From Bacteroidales bacterium (GTDB lineage: Bacteria; Bacteroidota; Bacteroidia; Bacteroidales; GCA-2748055), in contig JAIPBT010000011.1 in the NCBI GenBank assembly GCA_021738565.1, forward strand, positions 1 to 64,000: DNA of 64,000 bases. Reading direction: 5' to 3'. Shown piece by piece: positions 1 to 7,775 of the stretch; positions within the stretch are counted from its first letter, which is position 1, and each line of letters begins with the position of its first letter. The notes beneath the pieces were generated by a model that was given only the letters and a program-made list of their open reading frames with translations, was not told where the DNA came from and made no database searches. Both the position numbers and the translations under genes were made by a program.

Positions 1-13
1 CTTAATATACCCC

Positions 14-28
14 TTAGGTTCAACCTAA
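14..28. repeat. 15-bp palindrome near the window edge
   Basis: Arms TTAGGTT and AACCTAA flank one central base. A similar string, TTAGAGTCAACCTAA, lies at about 11194-11208 beside a copy of the dispersed repeat. Nothing else recognisable lies in positions 1-150; any gene to the left is outside the window. Confidence 0.4.
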
Positions 29-153
29 AGTCCAAATAAAGTTAGTGCAGCAGATGGAGCTTTTTATCAGAGTAAATATCAAGAGAAATAATTTTAGTTT
101 GTTTCCTTTCTTTTAGTTCTGCAAACTAACGATGTCCAATTAGAATTCAACCC

Positions 154-184
154 TTGTCATACACCTAAAAATATATTATCTTCG
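154..184 (+). promoter_or_regulatory. Bacteroidota-type promoter of tRNA-Leu
   Basis: A TTG at 154-156 is followed after 20 bp by TATCTTCG at 177-184, one base off the TAnnTTTG -7 consensus of Bacteroidota primary sigma factors. The tRNA begins 18 bp later, which suits a short leader. The same TATCTTCG -7 box occurs at 17664-17671. Confidence 0.6.
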
Positions 185-202
185 CAATCCAATTTAATTT
201 AG

Positions 203-286
203 GCCCAGATGGCGGAATTGGTAGACGCGCTGGTCTCAAACACCAGTGGCCGCAAGGCTGTGCCGGTTCGACCCCGGCTCTGGGTA
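203..286 (+). tRNA. tRNA-Leu (anticodon CAA)
   Basis: The acceptor stem is GCCCAGA (203-209) with TCTGGGT (279-285), followed by discriminator A at 286. The anticodon arm is CTGGT-CTCAAAC-ACCAG, giving anticodon CAA for codon UUG. A long variable arm follows, as expected for a class II tRNA, and the T arm contains GGTTCGACCCC. CCA is not encoded. It is a single-gene unit between a promoter and a terminator-like hairpin. tRNA genes are common integration sites, and the next 2.4 kb looks accessory, but no integrase was found. Confidence 0.95.
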
Positions 287-289
287 CAG

Positions 290-340
290 AAAACAGAGTG
301 AGTGTGAGAGCGAGAGCGATCACACGATCTCTGTTTTTTT
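290..340 (+). terminator. Intrinsic terminator of tRNA-Leu
   Basis: The outer stem AACAGAG (292-298) pairs with CTCTGTT (329-335) and the inner stem GTGTGA (302-307) with TCACAC (320-325), separated by a 3x3 internal loop. A run of T follows (334-340). A competing perfect 13-bp pairing, GAGTGTGAGAGCG at 300-312 with 344-356, crosses this hairpin. Confidence 0.65.
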
Positions 341-441
341 CTTCGCTCTCACACTCAAACTCACACTTATTTTCTAGAATCTATTACGATCATTTTTATG
401 TTCATCACATTAACTTCATAAAATACTAATGATGTTTTACT

Positions 442-789
442 ATGTTTGATTTTGAAAAGCTAGTAGTTTATCAAAAGGCTAAAACCTTCAATAAGGGTAT
501 TCGAGAATTTCTAAAAGATGCCAAACTTGATCCTACCACCATTGATCAGCTAAGAAGAGCATCATTCAGCATTGTTCTTAATTTAGCTGAAGGCTCAGGA
601 ATATTCAGCAAAGCAGATAGAAGAAATTTTTTCGTAATAGCCAGAAGTTCCATTTTTGAGTGTGTGGCAATTTTAGATGTCATCAAAGATGAAAATACTC
701 TTGAAATCACAAAGTATAATGAATTCTACCAACAGGCAGAAGAACTTTCGAAAATTATCTTTGCTATGATTAAAAACCTTAGCAAATAA
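442..789 (+). CDS. Four-helix bundle protein (S23/IVS family)
   Basis: A 115-residue protein of the family found in 23S rRNA intervening sequences and as free-standing genes in Bacteroidota. The N-terminal MFDFEKLVVYQKA, the central RRASFSIVLNLAEGSG and the IARSSIFECVAIL helix are the usual hallmarks. Members form pentameric basic barrels and are thought to bind nucleic acid; the cellular role is unknown. A relative, Avd, works with reverse transcriptases in diversity-generating retroelements, but no reverse transcriptase is present here. The length is complete for the family. A second, 3'-truncated copy of high DNA identity lies at 2339-2638 in the same orientation, so the intervening ATPase is bracketed by direct repeats. 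Confidence 0.85.
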   Translation: MFDFEKLVVYQKAKTFNKGIREFLKDAKLDPTTIDQLRRASFSIVLNLAEGSGIFSKADRRNFFVIARSSIFECVAILDVIKDENTLEITKYNEFYQQAEELSKIIFAMIKNLSK

Positions 790-886
790 TATTAACTCAT
801 TAGCATTCTGAAATATCCATTCAAGGACTTTGTTAATAAATTGGTTCGATATTTTTCGACATCAAACTGGATTTTTTCAGGGAACC

Positions 887-2152
887 TTAATCCTTCAAAC
901 AGCCTATTGGCACTACCAGCACACCATCAGACCGCTTATATGCAACCTGACCCCCTGTTAGCACCATTAGAAAAGAGGGCTGATTCATCTTTTCAGTATC
1001 AATTTTTTGACTAAGTTTAATTAAGTTGGCAGCAGCTTCTTCAATTTGCTTCATCCCCAGTTTTACCTCAATAGCCGCCCACCGACCATCATGAAGTTTA
1101 ATAACAAGATCTGATTCAAGTTCTGATTTATCCCGATAGTGAAATACTACTCCATCCGCAGCCTGTGCATATACTCTCAAATCACGTGTACATAATGATT
1201 CAAATAAGAAACCAAAAGTCTCAAAATCCCGCAAGACTCCTTTTGCGTTTGTGCGCATCACAGCCGTTGCTATGGAAGGATCAACAAATTGACGTTTGTT
1301 TGCCGTTCGTATAGCAGTTTTTGAACGAAGTGAAGGTTGCCAGGCAGGAACATCTTCAACAACAAATATGCGACGAAGTGCATTAATATAAGAGCTAAGT
1401 GTCTTATCTGTAACAGATGACTCGTTCACTTGCATATCATCCATTATAGTTCTGGCTGTTGCCATAGTAGTAATATTGCGAGCCAATGACTGTAGCAATA
1501 CACGTACTCTTTCAGGGTCCTTCTCAACTCCATCAACATGTTGAATGTCTAAATTAATAACAGCATCAACATAGTTCATCGCCAATTGTGGAGACTGTTT
1601 ACGGGAAATTACTGCAGCCGGCCATCCACCTCGACAGATAGCATATGCAATCTGTTCTATTGTCAACGTGCTTTTTGCACCAATGTCTGTTTCGCCATCA
1701 AAGAGATCTCTAAGAGATACCTTACCATTAGATTCATTAGATTCGTACAGACTCATTGGTCTCATTAGCATACGGGCGATTCTACCAGTACCCGAATGAG
1801 CAGTTAGATTGTCACTGGGTGTTGCTGATCCGGTAAGAATAAATTGTCCCAGTAATCCACGTTTATCGACAGCAAATCTTACGGCATCCCATAATACCGG
1901 AGCCATCTGCCACTCATCAAGTAATAGTGGTGGATTCCCTTCCAACAAGAGGGATGGTTTTGTATCTGCCATAGCCAAATACCCTGGCCCTTCATCAGGA
2001 TCCTGCATATACACCACACTGTTAGCAGCTTGTAACGAAGATTGAGTTTTGCCACACCATTTGGCTCCTTCTACCAAAACTGCTCCAGTTGATTCAAGCA
2101 ATTTTTTTAAAAGTGTATCGCTAATACGTGGTATGTAATTCAGTGTTTTCAT
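887..2152 (-). CDS. AAA_14 / DUF4143 ATP-binding protein
   Basis: A 421-residue single-chain ATPase of the AAA_14 plus DUF4143 type, common and scattered in Bacteroidota. Walker A is GAKWCGKT at residues 29-36, Walker B is LLLDEW around 76-81, and FILTGSA is the sensor-1-like strand. The C-terminal third carries the DUF4143 region with an ESDLVIKL...AIEVKLG pattern (about 355-377) that resembles a PD-(D/E)XK nuclease core; whether it cuts is unknown. The function of the family is not established. The ATG at 2152 lies just inside the inverted repeat ATTACC-TT-GGTAAT (2154-2167), and a tandem 22-bp repeat lies further upstream. The gene is transcribed against both flanking four-helix copies. 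Confidence 0.85.
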   Translation of the reverse strand: MKTLNYIPRISDTLLKKLLESTGAVLVEGAKWCGKTQSSLQAANSVVYMQDPDEGPGYLAMADTKPSLLLEGNPPLLLDEWQMAPVLWDAVRFAVDKRGLLGQFILTGSATPSDNLTAHSGTGRIARMLMRPMSLYESNESNGKVSLRDLFDGETDIGAKSTLTIEQIAYAICRGGWPAAVISRKQSPQLAMNYVDAVINLDIQHVDGVEKDPERVRVLLQSLARNITTMATARTIMDDMQVNESSVTDKTLSSYINALRRIFVVEDVPAWQPSLRSKTAIRTANKRQFVDPSIATAVMRTNAKGVLRDFETFGFLFESLCTRDLRVYAQAADGVVFHYRDKSELESDLVIKLHDGRWAAIEVKLGMKQIEEAAANLIKLSQKIDTEKMNQPSFLMVLTGGQVAYKRSDGVLVVPIGCLKD

Positions 2153-2153
2153 T

Positions 2154-2167
2154 ATTACCTTGGTAAT
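2154..2167. promoter_or_regulatory. Inverted repeat directly upstream of the ATPase start
   Basis: Six-base arms ATTACC and GGTAAT around TT, immediately before the ATPase start codon. Its place suits an operator or a translation-control hairpin; this is inferred from position only. Confidence 0.3.
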
Positions 2168-2224
2168 TTTCCCAAAGTTATTGAAAATAAATCAATTTGA
2201 AACAATATTCCGTATTTCAGCTTG

Positions 2225-2267
2225 TTTTTATTCCGACTTTTGGCACTTTTTTATTCCGACTTTTGGC
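2225..2267. repeat. Tandem 22-bp repeat upstream of the ATPase
   Basis: The unit TTTATTCCGACTTTTGGC occurs twice with a period of about 22 bp, and a degenerate third partial copy (TTATTCGACTT) follows at about 2275-2285. The repeat lies 75-115 bp upstream of the divergently read ATPase gene and so may be its control region or a remnant of the DNA segment that brought it. Confidence 0.6.
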
Positions 2268-2298
2268 GGTATACTTATTCGACTTAAATTGAATCAAT

Positions 2299-2320
2299 AT
2301 GAGTTTTCTTTCTGACACTA
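2299..2320. repeat. Dispersed 22-bp repeat core, copy C
   Basis: Contains GAGTTTTCTTTCTGACACTA preceded by AT. The same 22 bp occurs at 11211-11232 (reverse) and 54800-54821, with a variant at 41185-41204. Here the core stands alone, 18 bp upstream of the truncated four-helix gene. Confidence 0.75.
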
Positions 2321-2338
2321 TTTACCTAATAGAGAATT

Positions 2339-2638
2339 ATGTTTGATTTCGAAAAACTTGAAGTTTATAAAAAGGCCAAAGCCTTTAACGCGGGTATTCG
2401 TCAATTTCTAAAAGATGCCAAACTGGATCCTGCCACAAATGATCAGCTTAGAAGAGCATCATTCAGCATTGTTCTTAATTTAACCGAAGGCTCAGGAAGA
2501 TTCAGCAAAGCAGATAGAAGAAATTTCTGCGTAATAGCAAGAAGTTCCATTTTTGAATGTGTGGCAATTTTAGATGTCCTCGGGAAGGTTTATTATACTT
2601 TCTTAATAATATTTCACAGTTGTTATTCGTTAATTTAA
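2339..2638 (+). pseudogene. 3'-truncated copy of the four-helix bundle gene
   Basis: The first ~80 codons match the gene at 442-789 almost base for base (MFDFEKLEVYKKA through FECVAILDV). After about position 2577 the similarity stops abruptly and the frame runs on for about 18 unrelated codons to a stop at 2638. The last helix of the bundle is therefore missing, so the product probably does not fold normally. It is read as a broken duplicate rather than a shorter functional form, because the join is sharp and the new tail is hydrophobic and unlike the family. Confidence 0.75.
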
Positions 2639-2658
2639 AATAAGCTACGCCCTGTCAC

Positions 2659-5127
2659 ATGAAACGATCCCGAATACTGACTTGCCTGAGGTATCCGTTC
2701 ATTATAATACACTGTGTATTCTTATTTACCACTAATATTTCTTCCAATAATGTCAATGCGCAGGTAGTTATTCATGGTACAATAAGAGATAGATCAACCG
2801 GAGAGGCCCTTTTTGGCGCAACGATTTATGATACGATCTCCAAGCAAGGTACTGTTGCAAATGAGTATGGCTTTTACAGTTTGAAACTGAATCACGACAG
2901 GCCTGTCCTGTGTTGCTCTTATGTCGGTTATTCTCCTGCCATTCATATACCGGACCTAACAAGGGATTCCCTGTTAAATATCAGTCTGTCCCCTGATCTG
3001 AAAATTAATGAAATAACCATTACCGGAACAGGTAGTAAGCAGGATTTCCTGAGCAGCCAGATGAGCTTTCATCGAATCAATGCGGCTCAAATTAAAAAAC
3101 TCCCAACTTTATTTGGTGAAATCGATATGGTGAAAGCATTACAGTATCTGCCTGGTGTCAGTTCCGGAATTGAAGGCTCCAGTGGTATATATGTGAGAGG
3201 AGGAGGTTCGGATCAAAACCTGATTTTACTTGATGGGGTACCGGTGTACAATGTTAATCACCTTTTTGGATTTTTCTCGGTTTTTAACGGAGAAGCAGTG
3301 AACAGTGCTACCCTGTATAAAGCCGGATTCCCGGCAAGGTACTCAGGTCGCCTGTCTTCTGTTATTGATATTCGAATGAAGGAAGGCAACAACCAGAAGT
3401 TCCATGGCTCTGCTTCGATCGGACTGATAAGTTCCAGCATCATGCTTGAAGGTCCGATCATCAAAGAAAATACCTCTTTCCTGGTTTCTGCGCGACGGAC
3501 CTATATTGATATATTATCTTATCCAGTGCAGTATTTGATCAATAGATCGAACCATTATGAATCCTATTTAGGTTATTATTTCCAGGACCTTAATGCGAAG
3601 ATAAATCATAAATTCTCAGATAAGAGCAGGATATTTTTAAGCACTTATGCAGGAAAGGATGAATTTTATATGCTCGATGAGGCTAATACGATTAATACGG
3701 ATTTTCCTTCTACCCCTGTAAATCCTGATCCGAACGCGAAAAAACTATTCAACAGGGATGGCTTTAATTGGGGGAATTTCACAAATGCGCTTCGTTGGAA
3801 CTATATATGGGGAAATCGCTTCTTTTCAAATGCAACACTTTCATACAGCAACTATCGATTCAATAACTTCAATACTCGATCAGATGTTTTCATACCAAGC
3901 GATTCGATAAGTATTGCAAACAATGTAAGACTGGATTATAAATGGTCTGATATCTATTATTCAGGTATAAAGGATCTCTCAATAAAAGCAGATTTTACCT
4001 TCGTTCCATCACCTCAGCAGACAATCAGATTCGGAGCAGAAAGATCAGGTTATTTCTTTGAACCCGGAGTGTCTATCAGCAAAACTGAATGGGAAGACGG
4101 ACCTACTAATGAATACAGGAACGGAGGAGATACGGTACTGGCACAACGTTTCACAGCCTTTTTGGAGGATGAATTCTCACTTGGAGATCGTTTTACTGCC
4201 AATATTGGTCTGAGCAGTACCCTGTTCAATGTAGAGGAGACAAATTATATTTCCTTTGAGCCAAGGATTTCCGCAAGGCTCATTCTTACCAGTAAAATGC
4301 TTATAAAGGCTTCCTATGCTGAGATGTCTCAACCGATCCATCTTCTAACTAATTCAATAGTGGGTTTGCCAACAGATGTTTGGGTTCCGACCACAAAGAA
4401 CATAGCTCCGGAAAGGTCAAAGCAGGTTGCTCTGGGTCTCAAATATCAAATATCAGAATCGTTGAAATTCTCCTGGGAATCATTTTATAAGGAAATGAGA
4501 AATCTTGTAGAGTATGCTGAAGGCGCCGAATTATTTATGAATGATGAAGATTGGGAATCGCTGAATGAAATTGGAGATGGAACAGCATACGGAACAGAAT
4601 TCTACTTTGAAAAGAACCTGGGTAAATTTACCGGTTCTGCGGCCTATACCTGGTCAAAAAACTTCAGACAATTTGACAACATTGACAATGGAGAGCCATT
4701 CCCCTATAAATATGATCGCAGGCATGATATTTCATTAGTGGCAAATTACCAGTTAAAAAAGAATATTTCATTGGGAGCAACATGGGTGTTTGCATCCGGG
4801 GTCAATACGACCATTGTGGACCAATCGTATCAAAATCCCATAAAAAACATATATCCCCTCCTGGAAGCTGGTGGGGATTATTACCAAAATGATTTTATAA
4901 AGAACTATATGAAAAGGAACGGTTACCAGCTTCCGGCGTATAACAGGCTTGATCTGTGTATAAATATCTCAAAGGAGAAAAAATGGTTTGAGCGAACGTG
5001 GAGCTTCGGGGTATATAATGCCTACCGCCGCTTAAATGCATCTTACATTTACAGTTCACAGGCAGAAGTTTACAAGGTTACCTTATTCCCGATCATACCA
5101 TATTTCAGTTATTCAATCAAGTTTTAG
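2659..5127 (+). CDS. TonB-dependent outer membrane receptor (DUF4249-partnered type)
   Basis: An 822-residue outer-membrane barrel. A signal peptide (about 1-35, ending VNAQ) is followed by a carboxypeptidase-regulatory-like domain (VVIHGTIRDRSTGEALFGAT...SYVGYSP, about 36-115), the plug (QLPGVSSGIEGSSGIYVRGG...LDGVPVYN, about 150-260) and a C-terminal barrel ending in FSYSIKF. It imports an unknown ligand using TonB energy. It is followed after 2 bp by a DUF4249 lipoprotein, a pairing repeated in many Bacteroidota genomes in place of SusD. The ATG at 2659 gives a good export signal. No SusD or enzyme genes are adjacent, so the ligand cannot be guessed. Confidence 0.9.
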   Translation: MKRSRILTCLRYPFIIIHCVFLFTTNISSNNVNAQVVIHGTIRDRSTGEALFGATIYDTISKQGTVANEYGFYSLKLNHDRPVLCCSYVGYSPAIHIPDLTRDSLLNISLSPDLKINEITITGTGSKQDFLSSQMSFHRINAAQIKKLPTLFGEIDMVKALQYLPGVSSGIEGSSGIYVRGGGSDQNLILLDGVPVYNVNHLFGFFSVFNGEAVNSATLYKAGFPARYSGRLSSVIDIRMKEGNNQKFHGSASIGLISSSIMLEGPIIKENTSFLVSARRTYIDILSYPVQYLINRSNHYESYLGYYFQDLNAKINHKFSDKSRIFLSTYAGKDEFYMLDEANTINTDFPSTPVNPDPNAKKLFNRDGFNWGNFTNALRWNYIWGNRFFSNATLSYSNYRFNNFNTRSDVFIPSDSISIANNVRLDYKWSDIYYSGIKDLSIKADFTFVPSPQQTIRFGAERSGYFFEPGVSISKTEWEDGPTNEYRNGGDTVLAQRFTAFLEDEFSLGDRFTANIGLSSTLFNVEETNYISFEPRISARLILTSKMLIKASYAEMSQPIHLLTNSIVGLPTDVWVPTTKNIAPERSKQVALGLKYQISESLKFSWESFYKEMRNLVEYAEGAELFMNDEDWESLNEIGDGTAYGTEFYFEKNLGKFTGSAAYTWSKNFRQFDNIDNGEPFPYKYDRRHDISLVANYQLKKNISLGATWVFASGVNTTIVDQSYQNPIKNIYPLLEAGGDYYQNDFIKNYMKRNGYQLPAYNRLDLCINISKEKKWFERTWSFGVYNAYRRLNASYIYSSQAEVYKVTLFPIIPYFSYSIKF

Positions 5128-5129
5128 AT

Positions 5130-6098
5130 ATGAGAAAAGTTTTGCTGATCATATTAGGTATTGGGCTCGTCTCATGTGAACGAGAAATTTCAGATGAGTT
5201 CACTGAGGAGGTCGGAAACACGTTCGTTCTGTCCGGGATGATCAGTGGAGGAGAATATCCAAGAGTGAACGTCTCTGAAACCATAGGTCTCCTGGAAGAA
5301 GATTCCGTGAAACATCTCAACGATGCAATGGTTGAAGCCAATTATCATTCTGATAGCTATTTTCTCAAGAATCTGGGCGGCGGTGAATATATTGGGGAAG
5401 TAATCATTGAGCCAGGGGATTCAATTCAAATTTCCTGTACAGGCAATGATCTGCCAGAGGCTACAGTTTCTTTAAAGGTCCCTGAATTGCCTGTAATATC
5501 TGATTTCTCATATTTTATAGATTCAACTTATAACTTACATATTGAGATGGATCTAATCGACCCATCCGATAGTAAGGACTTCTACAATATCAGGTCAGAA
5601 GGGATCAACAGGCATATTGAATATTATAATGGTTTGGATGATAAGGAGCCTGATACAACCTTTTCCCATGGTTTTTACACTACAATCCTGCATGATTCTA
5701 TAGCAGATTATCTGGCAAATGATGGAGGAAGATTCCACGAAGTCTATAGTGGTGCAACCGCGGCTGGCAGAATTGTATACTTTACGGATGAAGGTTTTAA
5801 TGGAAAGACACAGCACCTGTACATTGAACTTTCACTTGTGTACACGTACAATGATTCGATACCAGAAATTAAATTCCAGGTAGCGAAAACGGATGAAAAT
5901 ATTTTCTCATTTATAGAATCATATATCCGTTATGACCCAAACCCGGACATCGAAATAATTCAACCGGCAAAGATCTATTCGAATATAGAAAATGGATTTG
6001 GATTGTTGCTTTCAGAAAGCAAGAGAACTTATATTATTGATGTGGAGGATGTCTATACTGATCCTGATTTTTTGGAATATTATAAAAACAATTGGTAA
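5130..6098 (+). CDS. DUF4249 lipoprotein, partner of the TonB receptor
   Basis: A 322-residue lipoprotein: a short signal with lipobox LVSC places the modified Cys at residue 16, and the mature part begins EREISDEF. The pattern FVLSGMISGGEYPRVNVSETIGL followed by a beta-rich region and DPSDSKDFYNIR is typical of DUF4249, whose members sit next to TonB receptors and are thought to cap the barrel on the cell surface as SusD does. It starts 2 bp after the receptor stop, so translational coupling is likely. The family assignment is from pattern recognition; no ligand is implied. Confidence 0.85.
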   Translation: MRKVLLIILGIGLVSCEREISDEFTEEVGNTFVLSGMISGGEYPRVNVSETIGLLEEDSVKHLNDAMVEANYHSDSYFLKNLGGGEYIGEVIIEPGDSIQISCTGNDLPEATVSLKVPELPVISDFSYFIDSTYNLHIEMDLIDPSDSKDFYNIRSEGINRHIEYYNGLDDKEPDTTFSHGFYTTILHDSIADYLANDGGRFHEVYSGATAAGRIVYFTDEGFNGKTQHLYIELSLVYTYNDSIPEIKFQVAKTDENIFSFIESYIRYDPNPDIEIIQPAKIYSNIENGFGLLLSESKRTYIIDVEDVYTDPDFLEYYKNNW

Positions 6099-6383
6099 TA
6101 TTACTGATGCTATAGTTTCGCTAGTGTCCAGTTAAGAATCCTATCCACACTATTATTTACTTGAAGTCAATTTCTATTTTACAAAGGTTCAATATACCAA
6201 CCGACCCTCCATATCAATTCCAAATCCCTCAGAAAAGGTTCGGAAAAAAGACTTGTTAAGGGTAATTCATTTAAGCACATTGAATAATAAAAAGTATTTC
6301 GTAACTTTCTCATAAAGAAGATTTCGGGTTAACCATTTCTTCAATTTAAACGTTCGAAGTAAAACTCCATTTATTATCCATTC

Positions 6384-6944
6384 ATGAAAAAGAAAAACAA
6401 TATTTTCAAAAAAGTTCACAATTGGGCAAGAGAGCACAGCCTGGCAGGATTGTTCATTGGCATCGGGTTGTTTTTTCTGCCCATCGCGTTCCAGATCATG
6501 CAATACGCTAACATAGATCCTGATCAGGACCCGGCGCAGGCGGCCCCGGAACTTCCAATGTACGGCTTATTAAGCCTGGTATTTGCTTTCCTTCTTTTCT
6601 ATGGTTTGTACCTTATGATCTGGTCCTTTGTATCCATGCTAAGAAAAGGAAGCCGTCCCGCAGGATTTATTTTTGGACTCTTTTTGCTGGCTGCAGGAAT
6701 AGCCCTGTTTTTTTCATTCATCTCGAACTACCAGGCATGGGCAAATGCAGTTGAAGGTTCTGTTATAAAATATGGCCCCATCATACTTCCGGGAATTTTT
6801 TTCCTGATCCTGGTTCCTTTGGCCGGTTTGCTTTTTACAGGCTATGGTTTTTACAGGGCAGTCAGGGCATTCCTCCCGGAAAAATACCGGCAAAAATCAA
6901 AATTCAAAAGTTCAGGAAAACTGATAAGAAAATCTTCCAGTTAG
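6384..6944 (+). CDS. Predicted four-pass membrane protein
   Basis: A 186-residue protein I do not recognise. Hydrophobic segments lie at about 22-40 (LAGLFIGIGLFFLPIAF), 58-82, 92-112 and 130-152, with a lysine-rich tail (EKYRQKSKFKSS). The N-terminal KKKNNIFKK stretch favours a cytoplasmic N terminus. There is no enzymatic motif. It stands alone with 285 bp upstream (no gene; the stretch is AT-rich and holds only an isolated CTAGTGTCCAGTTAAG string at about 6120) and about 100 bp before the zinc-ribbon gene. Role unknown. Confidence 0.7.
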   Translation: MKKKNNIFKKVHNWAREHSLAGLFIGIGLFFLPIAFQIMQYANIDPDQDPAQAAPELPMYGLLSLVFAFLLFYGLYLMIWSFVSMLRKGSRPAGFIFGLFLLAAGIALFFSFISNYQAWANAVEGSVIKYGPIILPGIFFLILVPLAGLLFTGYGFYRAVRAFLPEKYRQKSKFKSSGKLIRKSSS

Positions 6945-7045
6945 CTTATTCTAATGATCAAGGATTTCGAATGAATCACGCCGATTGATCCGAAACAGTT
7001 GAAACTAATATTCATAATAACACTTTGATCAATAAATCCTCCAAT

Positions 7046-7255
7046 ATGAAACTATCAAAACAAAAAGAACCCCAAACCGTATCTATAGCAGGAAATCCAT
7101 TGCGATGCCCTGTCTGCAGCAATGACCTGTTCCGGACCAGGCGGGCACAGCTGAACTCTGCGGTTGCAACTTTTTTCAACCTCGACTGGGCCAACCGTTC
7201 CGCCACATGCTTTGTTTGTTCTAATTGTACACATATATCCTGGTTTTTAGGTTAA
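7046..7255 (+). CDS. Small zinc-ribbon protein
   Basis: A 69-residue protein with two CxxC knuckles, CPVCSNDLF and CFVCSNCTH, spaced about 34 residues apart, as in zinc ribbons that bind nucleic acid or proteins. A TTG at 7025 would add seven residues, but the ATG at 7046 is the better start because the sequence before it is unremarkable. The C-terminal HISWFLG is seen in small Bacteroidota zinc-ribbon proteins of unknown function. It is a single gene between the membrane protein and dCMP deaminase. Confidence 0.7.
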   Translation: MKLSKQKEPQTVSIAGNPLRCPVCSNDLFRTRRAQLNSAVATFFNLDWANRSATCFVCSNCTHISWFLG

Positions 7256-7293
7256 TATCTTTGATTCATCGTTCTCCCTTCCCATTAAAAAAC

Positions 7294-7301
7294 TATCTTT
7301 G
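7294..7301 (+). promoter_or_regulatory. -7 box upstream of the dCMP deaminase/ctpA pair
   Basis: TATCTTTG is a perfect TAnnTTTG match 33 bp before the GTG start. No TTG lies at the ideal -33 distance, so only the -7 half is well supported. Confidence 0.45.
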
Positions 7302-7334
7302 GAGATCAAAAATATTCAACACGTTTATTGAAGG

Positions 7335-7775
7335 GTGACCAGGGAAAAACAATTACAAATTGACAGGCGTTATCTGGGTATGGCGCGTATCTGGGCCACG
7401 AATTCCTATTGTAAGAGAAGGCAGGTTGGAGCGTTACTGGTAAAAGATAAAATGATCATTTCAGACGGGTACAACGGTACCCCATCGGGGTTTGAGAATG
7501 AGTGCGAAGACCAGAACGACAGCACCAAGGCATATGTGCTTCATGCTGAAGCCAATGCCATCACGAAAGTGGCCAAATCCAACAATAGCAGTGAGGGATC
7601 GACGTTATACATAACAACATCGCCCTGCATGGAGTGCGCAAAACTCATTATCCAGGCCGGGATCCGGAGGGTTGTTTTTGTGGAAAAGTACAGGATAACG
7701 GACGGACTGGATCTTCTTGAAAGGGCAAAAGTAGAGCTGGTGCATATAGAACATATCGGAGATGAAGAAATTTAA
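7335..7775 (+). CDS. Deoxycytidylate deaminase (dCMP deaminase)
   Basis: A 146-residue zinc deaminase that converts dCMP to dUMP for thymidylate synthesis in the cytoplasm. The motif HAEANA gives the zinc His70 and the proton-shuttle Glu72; PCMEC gives zinc ligands Cys98 and Cys101. GYNGTPSG near residue 45 is typical of the dCMP/ComEB branch. The GTG start at 7335 is supported by the family N terminus (the QIDRRYLGMA helix) and the lack of an upstream ATG. The 3' end overlaps the protease start by 14 bp, so the two genes are translationally coupled, a gene order common in Bacteroidota. Confidence 0.92.
   Translation: MTREKQLQIDRRYLGMARIWATNSYCKRRQVGALLVKDKMIISDGYNGTPSGFENECEDQNDSTKAYVLHAEANAITKVAKSNNSSEGSTLYITTSPCMECAKLIIQAGIRRVVFVEKYRITDGLDLLERAKVELVHIEHIGDEEI

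Noticed and set aside
442-2638. Diversity-generating retroelement (four-helix proteins include Avd)
   Set aside because: No reverse transcriptase, no template/variable repeat pair and no target gene were seen; the proteins look like ordinary S23-type members.
203-2658. Integrated island at tRNA-Leu
   Set aside because: No integrase and no copy of the tRNA 3' end were found downstream; only the accessory character of the genes suggests it.
6115-6150. Possible insertion-sequence end (CTAGTGTCCAGTTAAG)
   Set aside because: No matching inverted end or transposase remnant nearby; a single short string is not enough.
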